The notes: a model not told the origin generated them from the letters alone. 64,000 bases of DNA from Pseudomonas sp. (GCF_030150285.1 NZ_JASLGE010000030.1:1-64000); one strand, 5' to 3'. Positions 17,968-27,723 are shown, numbered from the stretch's first letter. Translations and numbers: made by a program.

Positions 17968-18981
17968 ATGTCGGCGGTACGCATCGGCCCATACACATTG
18001 CACAACGGTTTGATTCTCGCCCCTATGGCGGGCGTCACCGACCAGCCCTTTCGTCAGCTTTGTCGACGCATGGGCGCGGGCCTGGTTGTGTCGGAAATGG
18101 TCACCAGTGACATGAGTCTCTGGAACAGTCGCAAATCGCGCCTGCGCATGATTCACGACGGTGATCCCGAGCCCCGCTCGGTGCAGATCGCCGGCGGTGA
18201 TGCGCAAATGCTGGCAGACGCCGCCAGGGCCAATGTGGAACTGGGCGCACAGATCATTGATATCAACATGGGGTGCCCGGCCAAAAAGGTCTGCAACAAG
18301 GCCGCCGGCTCCGCATTGCTGAAAGACGAAGTCTTGGTGAACGAGATCCTGCGGGCCGTCGTGGCTGCGGTTGATGTGCCGGTCACCCTGAAGATCCGTA
18401 CCGGCTGGGACCGGGACAACAAAAACGGCCTGACCGTGGCAAAAATTGCCGAACAGGCCGGGATCTGTGCCCTGGCGGTACACGGCAGAACCCGTGCCGA
18501 CCTGTACACCGGCGAAGCCGAGTACGACACCATCGCCGCGATCAAGCAGGCGGTGTCGATACCGGTGTTTGCCAATGGCGACATCGTTTCACCCCAAAAG
18601 GCCCGCGACGTGCTGGACGCGACCGGAGCCGACGGGTTGTTGATTGGCCGGGCCGCTCAAGGGCAGCCCTGGATTTTCCGCGAGGTGGATCACTTTCTGC
18701 GTACCGGGCAATTATTGCCGGCACCGGAAATGAGCGAAGTGGAACGTATTCTGCTAGAGCATCTGGCCGCGTTGCATACCTTCTATGGGGAGGTGTTGGG
18801 GGTGCGAATTGCCCGCAAGCATGTCGGCTGGTATCTCGCAACCTTGCCGGGCGCCAAGGAGTTCCGCGCCCACTTCAATCGTTTGCAAGATACGGAAGCA
18901 CAATGCGCCAACGTTCAGGCGTTTTTCGCCGAACGACACAAGAGCCTGGCAACAGGGGACGAGGGATGGGTGGCCGCATGA
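17968..18981 (+). CDS. dusB: tRNA-dihydrouridine synthase DusB
   Basis: DusB is an FMN enzyme that reduces uridine to dihydrouridine in tRNA. The start at 17968 (MSAVRIGPYTLHNGLILAPM) has an AGGGAAG site 4 bases away and gives 337 residues. MAGVTDQPFR forms the FMN-binding start, and catalytic C103 is in NMGCPAKKVCNK. KIRTGWD and HGRTR are typical tRNA- and flavin-contact motifs. It overlaps fis by ATGA, the conserved dusB-fis operon of gamma-proteobacteria. Confidence 0.97.
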   Translation: MSAVRIGPYTLHNGLILAPMAGVTDQPFRQLCRRMGAGLVVSEMVTSDMSLWNSRKSRLRMIHDGDPEPRSVQIAGGDAQMLADAARANVELGAQIIDINMGCPAKKVCNKAAGSALLKDEVLVNEILRAVVAAVDVPVTLKIRTGWDRDNKNGLTVAKIAEQAGICALAVHGRTRADLYTGEAEYDTIAAIKQAVSIPVFANGDIVSPQKARDVLDATGADGLLIGRAAQGQPWIFREVDHFLRTGQLLPAPEMSEVERILLEHLAALHTFYGEVLGVRIARKHVGWYLATLPGAKEFRAHFNRLQDTEAQCANVQAFFAERHKSLATGDEGWVAA

Positions 18982-19298
18982 CGATGATGACCGAGACTTT
19001 AGTGAGTGGAACAACGCCCGTGAGCGACAACGTCAACTTGAAACAGCACCTCAATACACCCAGCGAAGAAGGTCAGACCCTTCGCGGGAATGTCGAAAAG
19101 GCGCTGCACAATTATTTCGCCCACCTGGAAGGCGCTGAAGTCACGGACGTGTACAACCTGGTGCTTTCCGAAGTCGAGGCCCCTCTGCTTGAGTGCGTCA
19201 TGAACTATGTCAAGGGCAACCAGACCAAAGCCTCCGAACTGCTGGGCCTCAACCGCGGTACCTTGCGCAAAAAGCTGAAACAATACGATCTGCTGTAA
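18978..19298 (+). CDS. fis: DNA-binding protein Fis
   Basis: Fis is a nucleoid protein and growth-phase regulator that bends DNA. It is 106 residues from the ATG of the ATGA overlap with dusB. The C-terminal helix-turn-helix GNQTKASELLGLNRGTLRKK and the end KLKQYDLL are nearly invariant in the family. The overlap implies translational coupling. A strong intrinsic terminator closes the operon just downstream. Confidence 0.98.
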   Translation: MTMMTETLVSGTTPVSDNVNLKQHLNTPSEEGQTLRGNVEKALHNYFAHLEGAEVTDVYNLVLSEVEAPLLECVMNYVKGNQTKASELLGLNRGTLRKKLKQYDLL

Positions 19299-19315
19299 GC
19301 ATTCAATCAAACCTG

Positions 19316-19348
19316 AAAGGCGTCCTGGTAAAACAGGTCGCCTTTTTT
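19316..19348 (+). terminator. Intrinsic terminator after fis
   Basis: Arms AAAGGCG and CGCCTTT, with an inner CCTG/CAGG pair and a GTAAAA loop, are followed by TTTTTT. It lies 17 bases after the fis stop and just before purH. Confidence 0.92.
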
Positions 19349-19379
19349 GCTGACTCCTTTGCTTTTGATGGAAATCGAG

Positions 19380-20987
19380 ATGACCGATCAGACTACCCGC
19401 CTGCCGATCCGCCGCGCTTTAATCAGCGTTTCCGACAAAACCGGAATCCTTGATTTCGCCCGTGAACTGGAAGCCCTCGGCGTCGAGATCCTGTCCACCG
19501 GCGGTACGTTCAAGCTGCTGCAAGACAACGGCGTTGCCGCTGTTGAAGTCGCGGACTACACCGGTTTCGCAGAAATGATGGACGGTCGGGTGAAAACCCT
19601 GCACCCGAAAATCCACGGGGGCATTCTGGGCCGTCGCGGCATCGATGACGCCATCATGAGCGAGCACGGCATCAAGCCGATCGACCTGGTAGCGGTCAAC
19701 CTCTACCCGTTCGAAGCTACCATCTCCAAGCCGGGTTGCGACCTGCCGACAGCCATCGAGAACATCGATATCGGCGGCCCGACCATGGTTCGTTCGGCAG
19801 CCAAAAACCACAAAGACGTTGCCATCGTGGTGAATGCCAGCGACTACGCCAACGTGCTGGAAAACCTCAAGGCCGGTGGCCTGACCTACGCACAGCGTTT
19901 CGACCTGATGCTCAAGGCGTTTGAACACACCGCCGCTTACGACGGCATGATCGCCAACTACCTGGGCACCGTGAACCAGGCCGCCGAGACCTTGAGCACG
20001 GAAGGCCGCAGCCAGTTCCCGCGCACCTTCAACAGCCAGTTCATCAAAGCGCAAGAAATGCGCTACGGCGAGAACCCGCACCAGAGCGCGGCGTTCTATG
20101 TTGAAACCAAGCCAGCCGAAGTCGGCATCGCCACCGCCACCCAACTGCAAGGCAAAGAGCTGTCGTTCAACAACGTGGCCGACACCGACGCCGCGCTGGA
20201 GTGCGTAAAAAGCTTCGTTAAACCGGCCTGCGTCATCGTCAAGCACGCCAACCCGTGCGGCGTGGCGGTCAGCCCGGACGCTGAGGGCGGCATCCGCCAG
20301 GCCTACGAACTGGCTTACGCCACCGACACCGAATCGGCATTCGGCGGCATCATCGCCTTCAACCGTGAACTGGACGCCGAAACGGCCAAGGCCATTGTTG
20401 AGCGCCAATTCGTTGAAGTCATCATCGCCCCGTCCGTGAGCGAAGAAGCCCGCGCCATCGTGGCCGCCAAAGCCAACGTGCGCCTGCTGGCCTGCGGCCA
20501 GTGGAGCGAAGACCGTGCCCCGGCCTGGGATTTCAAGCGGGTTAACGGTGGGCTGCTGGTACAAAGCCGCGACATCCAGATGATCGGCAGCGAAGACCTC
20601 AAAGTGGTCACTCAACGCGCTCCGACCGAGCAAGAGATCAACGACCTGATCTTCGCCTGGAAAGTGGCCAAGTACGTGAAATCCAACGCCATCGTCTACG
20701 CCAAGGGTCGTCAGACGATCGGTGTCGGCGCGGGCCAGATGAGCCGCGTAAACTCGGCACGCATTGCCGCGATCAAGGCAGAACACGCCGGCCTGCAAGT
20801 ACAGGGTGCGGTAATGGCCTCGGACGCGTTCTTCCCGTTCCGTGACGGCATCGACAACGCCGCCAAGGCCGGTATCACCGCCGTGATCCAGCCGGGTGGC
20901 TCGATGCGCGACAGCGAAGTGATTGCCGCCGCTGATGAAGCCGGGATTGCGATGGTGTTCACCGGTATGCGCCACTTCCGCCACTGA
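19380..20987 (+). CDS. purH: Bifunctional AICAR transformylase/IMP cyclohydrolase PurH
   Basis: PurH performs the last two steps of IMP synthesis. It has an N-terminal MGS-like cyclohydrolase domain (RRALISVSDKTGI, then TLHPKIHGGIL) and a C-terminal formyltransferase domain with the catalytic KHANPCGVA and the end GIAMVFTGMRHFRH. The start at 19380 (MTDQTTRLPIRR) gives 535 residues, the usual length; an in-frame ATG 12 bases upstream is possible. purD follows after a REP element, the conserved purHD order. The long minus-strand open frame across the gene is a shadow. Confidence 0.98.
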   Translation: MTDQTTRLPIRRALISVSDKTGILDFARELEALGVEILSTGGTFKLLQDNGVAAVEVADYTGFAEMMDGRVKTLHPKIHGGILGRRGIDDAIMSEHGIKPIDLVAVNLYPFEATISKPGCDLPTAIENIDIGGPTMVRSAAKNHKDVAIVVNASDYANVLENLKAGGLTYAQRFDLMLKAFEHTAAYDGMIANYLGTVNQAAETLSTEGRSQFPRTFNSQFIKAQEMRYGENPHQSAAFYVETKPAEVGIATATQLQGKELSFNNVADTDAALECVKSFVKPACVIVKHANPCGVAVSPDAEGGIRQAYELAYATDTESAFGGIIAFNRELDAETAKAIVERQFVEVIIAPSVSEEARAIVAAKANVRLLACGQWSEDRAPAWDFKRVNGGLLVQSRDIQMIGSEDLKVVTQRAPTEQEINDLIFAWKVAKYVKSNAIVYAKGRQTIGVGAGQMSRVNSARIAAIKAEHAGLQVQGAVMASDAFFPFRDGIDNAAKAGITAVIQPGGSMRDSEVIAAADEAGIAMVFTGMRHFRH

Positions 20988-21002
20988 TTAGCGCAGCCTT
21001 CC

Positions 21003-21059
21003 TGTAGGAGCGAGCTTGCTCGCGAGCTTTTAAAGATCGCGAGCAAGCTGGCTCCTACC
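21003..21059. repeat. REP element between purH and purD
   Basis: Inverted arms start GTAGGAGCGAGCTTGCTCGC and close GCGAGCAAGCTGGCTCCTAC around a short TTTTAAAGA centre. It is one of a family found between genes across this window. The transcript could form a long hairpin between the two purine genes. Confidence 0.9.
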
Positions 21060-21095
21060 GATAAATTGAATTCAGCGTCATCCGAGGTTTTTGAA

Positions 21096-22394
21096 ATGAA
21101 TGTTTTGATCATTGGCAGCGGTGGCCGTGAACACGCACTGGCCTGGAAAGTAGCGCAGGACCCACGTGTCGCTAAAGTATTCGTTGCTCCGGGCAACGCC
21201 GGCACCGCCATTGAAGCCAAGTGCGAAAACGTCGCTATCGACGTGCTGGCCCTTGAGCAGCTGGCTGATTTTGCCGAGAAGAACGTGGCCCTGACCATCG
21301 TTGGCCCGGAAGTGCCGCTGGTTGCCGGTGTGGTGGATCTGTTCCGCTCCCGTGGCCTGGACTGCTTCGGCCCGACCGCGGGTGCCGCTCAGTTGGAAGG
21401 TTCGAAAGCGTTCACCAAGGATTTCCTGGCCCGCCACAAGATCCCGACCGCCGATTACCAGAACTTTACCGAGATCGAGCCAGCACTGGCTTACCTGCAA
21501 AAGGTTGGCGCGCCTATCGTGATCAAGGCTGACGGCCTGGCCGCGGGCAAAGGCGTGATCGTTGCCATGACCCTGACCGAAGCCGAAGACGCCGTGCGTG
21601 ACATGCTGGCCGGCAATGCCTTCGGCGAAGCCGGCTCGCGCGTGGTGATCGAAGAGTTCCTCGACGGCGAAGAAGCCAGTTTCATCGTGATGGTCGATGG
21701 CAAGAACGTGCTGCCAATGGCCACCAGCCAGGACCATAAACGCGTTGGCGACGGCGACACCGGCCCCAACACCGGCGGCATGGGCGCTTACTCGCCGGCA
21801 CCCGTGGTGACCGCCGAGGTTCACCAGCGCGTCATGGACCTGGTGATCTGGCCAACCGTGCGCGGCATGGCCGAAGAAGGCAACGTGTACACCGGTTTCC
21901 TGTACGCAGGCCTGATGATCGACAAGGCCGGCAACCCCAAGGTGATCGAGTTCAACTGCCGCTTTGGCGACCCGGAAACCCAGCCGGTCATGCTGCGCCT
22001 GCAATCAAGCCTGGTGCTGCTGATCGAGGCTGCTCTGGCTCAGGCGCTGGACAAGGTTGAAGCACAATGGGACCCACGCCCAAGCCTGGGCATTGTTTTG
22101 GCCGCAGGAGGCTACCCGGGCGACTACACTAAAGGCGCAGTGATCAACGGACTGGAAGCCGCCGCTGCATTGGAAGGCAAAGTGTTTCACGCCGGTACCG
22201 CGCTGAACGCGGCTGGCCAGGTCGTCACGGCGGGCGGGCGCGTACTGTGCGCAACCGCCATGGGCGACACCGTTGAGGCCGCTCAGCAACAGGCTTACGC
22301 GCTGGCGAAAACGATCGATTGGGACGGCTGTTTCTATCGCAATGACATTGGTTACCGGGCTATTGCACGCGAACGAATTGAGTCCCAGGAATAA
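21096..22394 (+). CDS. purD: Phosphoribosylamine--glycine ligase PurD
   Basis: PurD (GAR synthetase) joins glycine to phosphoribosylamine using ATP in purine synthesis. The start at 21096 (MNVLIIGSGGREHALAWK) carries the classic N-terminal nucleotide-fold motif, with GAGG 8 bases upstream. The ATP-grasp core is visible in IVIKADGLAAGKGV, DGEEASFIVMVDG and EFNCRFGDPETQ. At 432 residues it is full length. retS begins 97 bases downstream, the same neighbour order as PA4855-PA4856 in P. aeruginosa. Confidence 0.98.
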   Translation: MNVLIIGSGGREHALAWKVAQDPRVAKVFVAPGNAGTAIEAKCENVAIDVLALEQLADFAEKNVALTIVGPEVPLVAGVVDLFRSRGLDCFGPTAGAAQLEGSKAFTKDFLARHKIPTADYQNFTEIEPALAYLQKVGAPIVIKADGLAAGKGVIVAMTLTEAEDAVRDMLAGNAFGEAGSRVVIEEFLDGEEASFIVMVDGKNVLPMATSQDHKRVGDGDTGPNTGGMGAYSPAPVVTAEVHQRVMDLVIWPTVRGMAEEGNVYTGFLYAGLMIDKAGNPKVIEFNCRFGDPETQPVMLRLQSSLVLLIEAALAQALDKVEAQWDPRPSLGIVLAAGGYPGDYTKGAVINGLEAAAALEGKVFHAGTALNAAGQVVTAGGRVLCATAMGDTVEAAQQQAYALAKTIDWDGCFYRNDIGYRAIARERIESQE

Positions 22395-22491
22395 ATTATC
22401 CCTATGGACAGGCAAGGTTTTCGAATCTTGCCTAACGATTCCTACCCCGCGCATAGTGGTCCAAAGCTTCAACTTACGAAGGGATTTCACC

Positions 22492-25317
22492 GTGCGCTGG
22501 CTCAGGATCGCCATAAGTATCACCGTCAGTTTTCTGATCGCCTTGCTTTGCGTCATGCCGTTACAGGCGGCGCACGGCAATGGCTGGTCGGTGTTTTCAG
22601 ACCCCCAGGGCGACCTGCAACTGAGTGATATCCGCTCGGCCCGGTTCGCCAGCCAGTTCAGCCCCATCGACCTCGACCATCTCAGGGCCGCAGAGCCCGG
22701 TGAAGCGTTGTGGCTGCGTTTCCAACTGCAACCCGACAAACATGAGCAAATTCTGCGCGTGTTTGCACCCGACCTGTCGCGCCTTGACCTGTTCGTGGTG
22801 GATGAGCAGACCGTCATCAACGAAGTCAGCACGGGCAATGCCGTGGGGCAAATCGCCAAGCCATTGCCCAGCAGTGACTACCTGCTGCCATTGCCACAAA
22901 GCGATCGCCCACTGGATGTTTACCTGCGCATGGTCTCTGACCATCAATTGCGCCCGCATATCACACTCAGTTCCGCCGTCACCGTCGCCGCCAATCACAG
23001 CATGCCCTTGCTGTACGGCTTGCTGATGGGGTGCCTGGCCATGCTGGTGCTGCATAACCTCATCAACTTTTTCTCCGCCCGCTCCGTCACCAGCCTGTGG
23101 CTCGCCCTCTGCGAAGCCCTGCTGTTGACCAGCTCGGCCCTGTTTTTGAACCTCCTCGGTCCCTGGCTCCCGTCATGGAACAGCGCCCAGCCTCCCGGCG
23201 CTTACCTGGCGCTGCTGCTGACGGCCCCTTGCGGGCTGATGTTTACCTACAGTTTCTTCAGGCACCGAGGCCCTCACAGGCTGCATAAACTGCTGCTCGC
23301 GGACCTGGTGATCGTCACCCTCGGCAGCCTGATCTTGCTGTTTACTGACCTGTTACCCCTCAACCTCATCACTTACGGCCTGGTCGTGCTGTCGAGCTTG
23401 AGCGTGCTGCTGGTCTCGGCGTATCACTGGCAGGCCGGCTACGGCCCTGCCCGCCTGTTCGTGGTCTCAATGCTGATATTCACGGGCGGCACCCTGCTGA
23501 TTCTGCCCGCCCTGCTTGGGTTGAGCCTGATCGCACCGCAAGCGCTCATTTTGGCGCTGCTGGCGGTGGTGTGCCTCAGCGGCCTGCTGATGAGCATCGC
23601 CTTGAACGAGCGCAACCGCAGCATCACCCAAGACCAGTTCAGCATCAGCCGTGACTTGGCGGCCAGTAACGCCGAGGTCAACGCCAAGGCCGAGTTTCTG
23701 GCCAAAATCAGCCATGAAATCCGCACGCCCATGAACGGCGTGTTGGGCATGACCGAACTGCTGCTCGGCACGCCTCTGTCCGTCAAGCAACGTGACTACG
23801 TGCAAACCATCCACAGTGCTGGCAACGAACTGCTGACACTGATTAACGAAATTCTGGATATTTCCAAACTCGAATCTGGCCAGATCGAACTGGATGACGT
23901 GCAGTTCGACCTTAATGCGCTCATCGAAGACTCTCTCAATATTTTCCGCACCAAAGCCGAACAACAAAACGTAGAGCTCATCAGCTTTATCCAGCCGCAA
24001 GTGCCGCAAGTGATCAGCGGCGACCCGACACGCCTGCGCCAAACCTTGCTGAGCCTGCTCGAAAGCGCGTTGAAAAAAACCGACGAGGGCGAAATCCTGG
24101 TGGTCGTGGCACTGGAGGAACGCAGCGGCCAACCGCACCTGCGTATCGCCATCCAGGACTCCGGCCAGCCGATGGATGAGCAAGAGCGTGATGCCCTGCT
24201 GCACGCTGAACTGCACAGCAAAAACTTCCTCGCCGCCACACGCCTGGGGGGGCACCTGGGCCTGGTGATTGCGCGCCAGTTGATCACGCTGATGGGCGGC
24301 GAATTCGGCATTAAAGCCGGGCAAACCAAGGGCACCAATTTCTGGCTGACCCTGCCCCTCGACCCGAAACACCTTGAACGCACCACGTCAGACCTCGACA
24401 GCCCGCTCAAGGATGCCCGCGTGCTGGTGGTTGACGACAACGACACCTGCCGCAAGGTGTTGGTACAGCAATGCTCGGCCTGGGGTTTGAACGTCAGTGC
24501 CGCCGCTTCCGGCAAGGAAGCCCTGGCCTTGCTGCGGACCAAAGCTCACCTGCGCGACTACTTTGATATCGTTCTGCTGGACCAGAACATGCCCGGCATG
24601 ACCGGCATGCAACTGGCCGCCAAAATCAAGGAAGACCCCAGCCTCAACCACGATATTTTACTGGTGATGCTGACCGGCATCAGCAATGCGCCCAGCAAGA
24701 TCGTTGCGCGCAACTGCGGGATCAAACGTATCCTGGCCAAACCCGTGGCCGGCTACACCCTGAAGACGACACTGGCCGATGAGTTGGCACAGCGCAGTGA
24801 CGGCCGTATCGGCACACACACCCTCACCAGCGGCCCGCCCACGCCCATAAGCGTGCCCGAAGATTTCCGCATTCTGGTGGCCGAAGACAACAACATTTCG
24901 ACCAAAGTCATTCGCGGCATGCTGGGCAAGCTTAACGTGCACCCCGACACCGCCTCCAACGGCGAAGAAGCCCTGAAAGCCATGAAAGCCCAGCGTTATG
25001 ACCTGGTGTTAATGGACTGCGAAATGCCGGTGCTGGATGGCTTTTCAGCGACGCAGCAATTACGCGCCTGGGAAGTCAGCCATCAGCGGGTACGCACGCC
25101 GGTGGTCGCCTTGACCGCGCATATTCTGGCCGAACACAAGGAGCGCGCCCGGCAGGCGGGCATGGACGGCCACATGGCCAAGCCCGTGGAGCTGTCGCAA
25201 CTGCGCGAGCAGGTTGAATTTTGGGTGATGCAACGCGAGCAGCGGCAATCTCCGGGTATCAGGCCGACAGACAACGAACCGCCTGATAGACTTTCGCCGC
25301 CCCCTTCTGCGATGTGA
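22492..25317 (+). CDS. retS: Hybrid sensor kinase RetS
   Basis: RetS is the inner-membrane hybrid sensor that antagonises GacS and so controls the Gac/Rsm switch, including type VI secretion and biofilm genes. The start is a GTG at 22492 with GAAGGGA upstream, giving 941 residues (PAO1 RetS is 942). Order: signal peptide (1-26), periplasmic 7TMR-DISM sensor domain, seven membrane helices (about 165-375), HisKA with H408 in KISHEIRTPMNG, an ATPase-like domain, and two receivers with D697 (VLLDQNMPG) and D842 (VLMDCEMPV). The ATPase N-box region LRQTLLSLLESALKKT lacks the usual asparagine. Synteny with purD supports the name. Confidence 0.94.
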   Translation: MRWLRIAISITVSFLIALLCVMPLQAAHGNGWSVFSDPQGDLQLSDIRSARFASQFSPIDLDHLRAAEPGEALWLRFQLQPDKHEQILRVFAPDLSRLDLFVVDEQTVINEVSTGNAVGQIAKPLPSSDYLLPLPQSDRPLDVYLRMVSDHQLRPHITLSSAVTVAANHSMPLLYGLLMGCLAMLVLHNLINFFSARSVTSLWLALCEALLLTSSALFLNLLGPWLPSWNSAQPPGAYLALLLTAPCGLMFTYSFFRHRGPHRLHKLLLADLVIVTLGSLILLFTDLLPLNLITYGLVVLSSLSVLLVSAYHWQAGYGPARLFVVSMLIFTGGTLLILPALLGLSLIAPQALILALLAVVCLSGLLMSIALNERNRSITQDQFSISRDLAASNAEVNAKAEFLAKISHEIRTPMNGVLGMTELLLGTPLSVKQRDYVQTIHSAGNELLTLINEILDISKLESGQIELDDVQFDLNALIEDSLNIFRTKAEQQNVELISFIQPQVPQVISGDPTRLRQTLLSLLESALKKTDEGEILVVVALEERSGQPHLRIAIQDSGQPMDEQERDALLHAELHSKNFLAATRLGGHLGLVIARQLITLMGGEFGIKAGQTKGTNFWLTLPLDPKHLERTTSDLDSPLKDARVLVVDDNDTCRKVLVQQCSAWGLNVSAAASGKEALALLRTKAHLRDYFDIVLLDQNMPGMTGMQLAAKIKEDPSLNHDILLVMLTGISNAPSKIVARNCGIKRILAKPVAGYTLKTTLADELAQRSDGRIGTHTLTSGPPTPISVPEDFRILVAEDNNISTKVIRGMLGKLNVHPDTASNGEEALKAMKAQRYDLVLMDCEMPVLDGFSATQQLRAWEVSHQRVRTPVVALTAHILAEHKERARQAGMDGHMAKPVELSQLREQVEFWVMQREQRQSPGIRPTDNEPPDRLSPPPSAM

Positions 25318-25326
25318 GCCCAGACC

Positions 25327-25923
25327 ATGCTGCATGTCTTGTTCAGTGTGTATTTGAAAATGCTGGTGCTCTACAGCCCGTTTTTCGTGCTGTCGTGCTT
25401 TATCAGCCTGACGCGCGGCTATTCGAGCAAGGAACGCCGCCACCTGGCCTGGAAAGTGGCCCTGGCCACGTTGATCTCAAGCGTATTGCTCTATCTGTTC
25501 GGGCGCACGATCTTCAATGTTTTCGGTATTACCGTCGACGCCTTTCGCATCGGTGCCGGTAGCGTGCTGTTTATCTCGGCCTTGGGCATGGCCCAAGGTA
25601 AATCCGTCGTGCAGACCGACAACCTGCAGCAAGATGTCACCATCGTGCCCTTGACCATCCCGCTGACGGTTGGCCCCGGCACCATCGGCGCGCTGCTGGT
25701 GATGGGGATCAGCCAGCCTCACTGGGACGACAAACTGATGGCCATTATCAGCATTGCCCTGGCCAGCCTGACCGTGGGGGTGGTGCTGTACCTGTCGAAC
25801 CGGATCGAGCGCATTTTGGGGGAGCAGGGTTTGCAGATTGTCAGCCGCTTGATGGGGCTGTTTGTCTGTGCCCTGGCGGCACAAATCATCTTCACCGGTG
25901 TACGCGGTTACATGGTGCCCTGA
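25327..25923 (+). CDS. MarC family (UPF0056) membrane protein
   Basis: This 198-residue integral membrane protein has six predicted helices. MarC-family features are FSVYLKMLVLYSPFFVLSCF at the N-terminus and IPLTVGPGTIGALLVMG in the middle. The family is widespread and no transport substrate is established; the old link to multiple antibiotic resistance was not upheld, as I recall. It starts 9 bases after retS and may be cotranscribed with it. A bidirectional terminator follows. Confidence 0.9.
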   Translation: MLHVLFSVYLKMLVLYSPFFVLSCFISLTRGYSSKERRHLAWKVALATLISSVLLYLFGRTIFNVFGITVDAFRIGAGSVLFISALGMAQGKSVVQTDNLQQDVTIVPLTIPLTVGPGTIGALLVMGISQPHWDDKLMAIISIALASLTVGVVLYLSNRIERILGEQGLQIVSRLMGLFVCALAAQIIFTGVRGYMVP

Positions 25924-25989
25924 GCGCCATGCCCCGGTGCCTGCCTTGAGTCACGCTTAGGGCTGGGCATTACCCGCCCTTAAACAACC

Positions 25990-26024
25990 AAGCCGATTGC
26001 AACCTCGCAGGGTGCAATCGGCTT
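25990..26024. terminator. Bidirectional terminator between marC-family gene and cobJ
   Basis: Perfect 12-bp arms AAGCCGATTGCA and TGCAATCGGCTT flank an 11-base loop, with TTTT running out of the right arm. It sits between two convergent genes and can stop both transcripts. Confidence 0.92.
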
Positions 26025-26049
26025 TTGGCTGACACGACAGCACCCGAAC

Positions 26050-27723
26050 TCAGGGCTTGGTGCCATACCAGCGTGGTGTGTACACCCACTCGCCGCCATC
26101 GGCACGGGGGAAGGTGCAGGTGGTGGACGAGCCGATCAGCACCATGGTGCGCATATCCACCTGGTCCGGCGTCAGTTCGCCCAGAGTGGTGACGCGCAAG
26201 GTCTGCCCCGGGCGACCGATGTCGCGCCCCAGCACCACAGGCGTGTGCGGGGTGCGATGGTGGGCGACGATTTTCAGGGCCACGCCCAACTGCCACGGCC
26301 GCGAGCGCGAAATCGGGTTGTAAAAGGCCAGGGCCAGGTCCGCTTCGGCGGCCAGGTCGAGACGCTTTTCAATGATGCTCCACGGCTTCAGGTTGTCGGA
26401 CAGCGACATCACACAGAAGTCATGCCCCAGCGGCGCACCGGCCTGTGCGGCTGTCGCCAGCGAGGCTGAAACGCCGGGCAGCATCTCCAGGTCGACGCTG
26501 TGCCACAGCGGGTCATCGGACTCGTGCAAGGCCTCCAGCACCGCCGCCGCCATCGCGAAAACGCCCGGGTCGCCCGAAGACACCACCACCACCGACCGCC
26601 CCTGAGCCGCCAGCTCGAACGCATGCCGCGCACGCTGCATTTCTTCGCGGTTGTCGGTGCAGTGCATCACTTGGTCATCACGGAACGGCCCGGCCATGCG
26701 CACATAGGTTTCATACCCCAGCACATCGTTGGCCCGCGCCAGCTCAGCCTTGACCGCAGGCACCATCAAATCGGCAGCGCCGGGGCCCAGGCCAATCACC
26801 GCCAAACGACCACGGCCACGGCCGATTTGCCGGGTGTCCAGCGGGGCAGTCGCCACGCCCAGCGCCACGCCACCCTGAGCGTCACGCCAGGCCACAGTGC
26901 CGTCACCCACCGGTTCATCCGCGCGCACAAAACGCAGCGGTACGCCCAGTTCGGCGGCCGCCTCGTGCAGGTGCGCGCAGGCCATCAAGGTTTCGTCAGC
27001 GACCACACAGGCCAGTGATTGCTGCGCCAGCTTCGCCGCCTGCAACGCCTCGCCAATCGCCTGCGTCGTCACTTCGCCAGTCACCTGGGCCAGCACACAA
27101 CGCGGGTAGATCCGCAGCTCATTGGCGTCCGGCTCCCGGGCATCAGGGCTGACCTGGATCGCTAGCCGCGCCTGCTGATCTTCAGGCAATTGCGCACGGG
27201 CCAGCCACGGCGCGTCGCCTTCGATGCGCACCGATTCGCCCGCCAGCAAGTCCGAAACGAAGCGTTTGCCCAGCTCCAGATCGCCCAGCGCATAACCCGC
27301 CGGCGGGTTGAGCAGGCAGGTGCCAAAGCGCAACTCGCCGCTGGTGGTGATGGCCGGGGCCACGCCTAAACCAGCCGCGATCACCCGCGCCATGTCATTC
27401 ACCCCGCCCAGGCCACCCAGCAGCGGCACCACGGCGCTGGCGTCCTCGGCCACCGCCAGCACGGGCGGCTCGGCCCCCTTTTCCAGCAGCAGCGGTGCCA
27501 GCGTGCGAATCACAATCCCCGCCGCGCACAGCGCGATGATCGGTGTGTCCTGTTGGTACAGCTGGCGCAGGGTTTCGCCAAAATCGCGGTAGGTACGGTC
27601 GGCACCGTCCACCCGCGCGGCCAGGCCGTAAATCAGCGACGCGGGGTACAACGCCTGAATGCGCTGCGCCGTGGCGAGGCTGCCATTGCCTAGAATGACA
27701 ATGGCGGGCGTCAGGCCGCTCAT
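26050..27723 (-). CDS. cobJ: CbiG/CobE-like + CobJ fusion: precorrin-3B C17-methyltransferase
   Basis: CobJ methylates C17 and contracts the ring of precorrin-3B in cobalamin synthesis. This 557-residue protein is a fusion. Residues 1 to about 300 resemble CbiG with a CobE-like tail (ALCAAGIVIRTLAPLL, LGGVNDMARVIAAGLG, then CVVADETLMACAHLHEAA). From about 306 on is the tetrapyrrole methylase (AVIGLGPGAADLMVPAVK, SSGDPGVFAMAA, DIGRPGQTLRV). The ATG at 27723 overlaps the cobI stop as ATGA; an in-frame upstream start would run into cobI. It is last in the cobG-H-I-J operon. This fusion type is, from memory, common in Pseudomonas. Confidence 0.93.
   Translation of the reverse strand: MSGLTPAIVILGNGSLATAQRIQALYPASLIYGLAARVDGADRTYRDFGETLRQLYQQDTPIIALCAAGIVIRTLAPLLLEKGAEPPVLAVAEDASAVVPLLGGLGGVNDMARVIAAGLGVAPAITTSGELRFGTCLLNPPAGYALGDLELGKRFVSDLLAGESVRIEGDAPWLARAQLPEDQQARLAIQVSPDAREPDANELRIYPRCVLAQVTGEVTTQAIGEALQAAKLAQQSLACVVADETLMACAHLHEAAAELGVPLRFVRADEPVGDGTVAWRDAQGGVALGVATAPLDTRQIGRGRGRLAVIGLGPGAADLMVPAVKAELARANDVLGYETYVRMAGPFRDDQVMHCTDNREEMQRARHAFELAAQGRSVVVVSSGDPGVFAMAAAVLEALHESDDPLWHSVDLEMLPGVSASLATAAQAGAPLGHDFCVMSLSDNLKPWSIIEKRLDLAAEADLALAFYNPISRSRPWQLGVALKIVAHHRTPHTPVVLGRDIGRPGQTLRVTTLGELTPDQVDMRTMVLIGSSTTCTFPRADGGEWVYTPRWYGTKP

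Noticed and set aside
19419..20984. 521-codon minus-strand open frame over purH
   Set aside because: It is antisense to a fully conserved PurH; its composition is typical of an antisense frame in GC-rich DNA.
22410..22433. AGGCAAG/CTTGCCT hairpin between purD and retS as a terminator
   Set aside because: There is a short stem, a ten-base loop and no T-run; support is too weak to call.
22273..22491. N-terminal extension of RetS into purD
   Set aside because: The extra codons overlap the end of purD in another frame. The GTG at 22492 has a good ribosome-binding site and begins a normal signal peptide.
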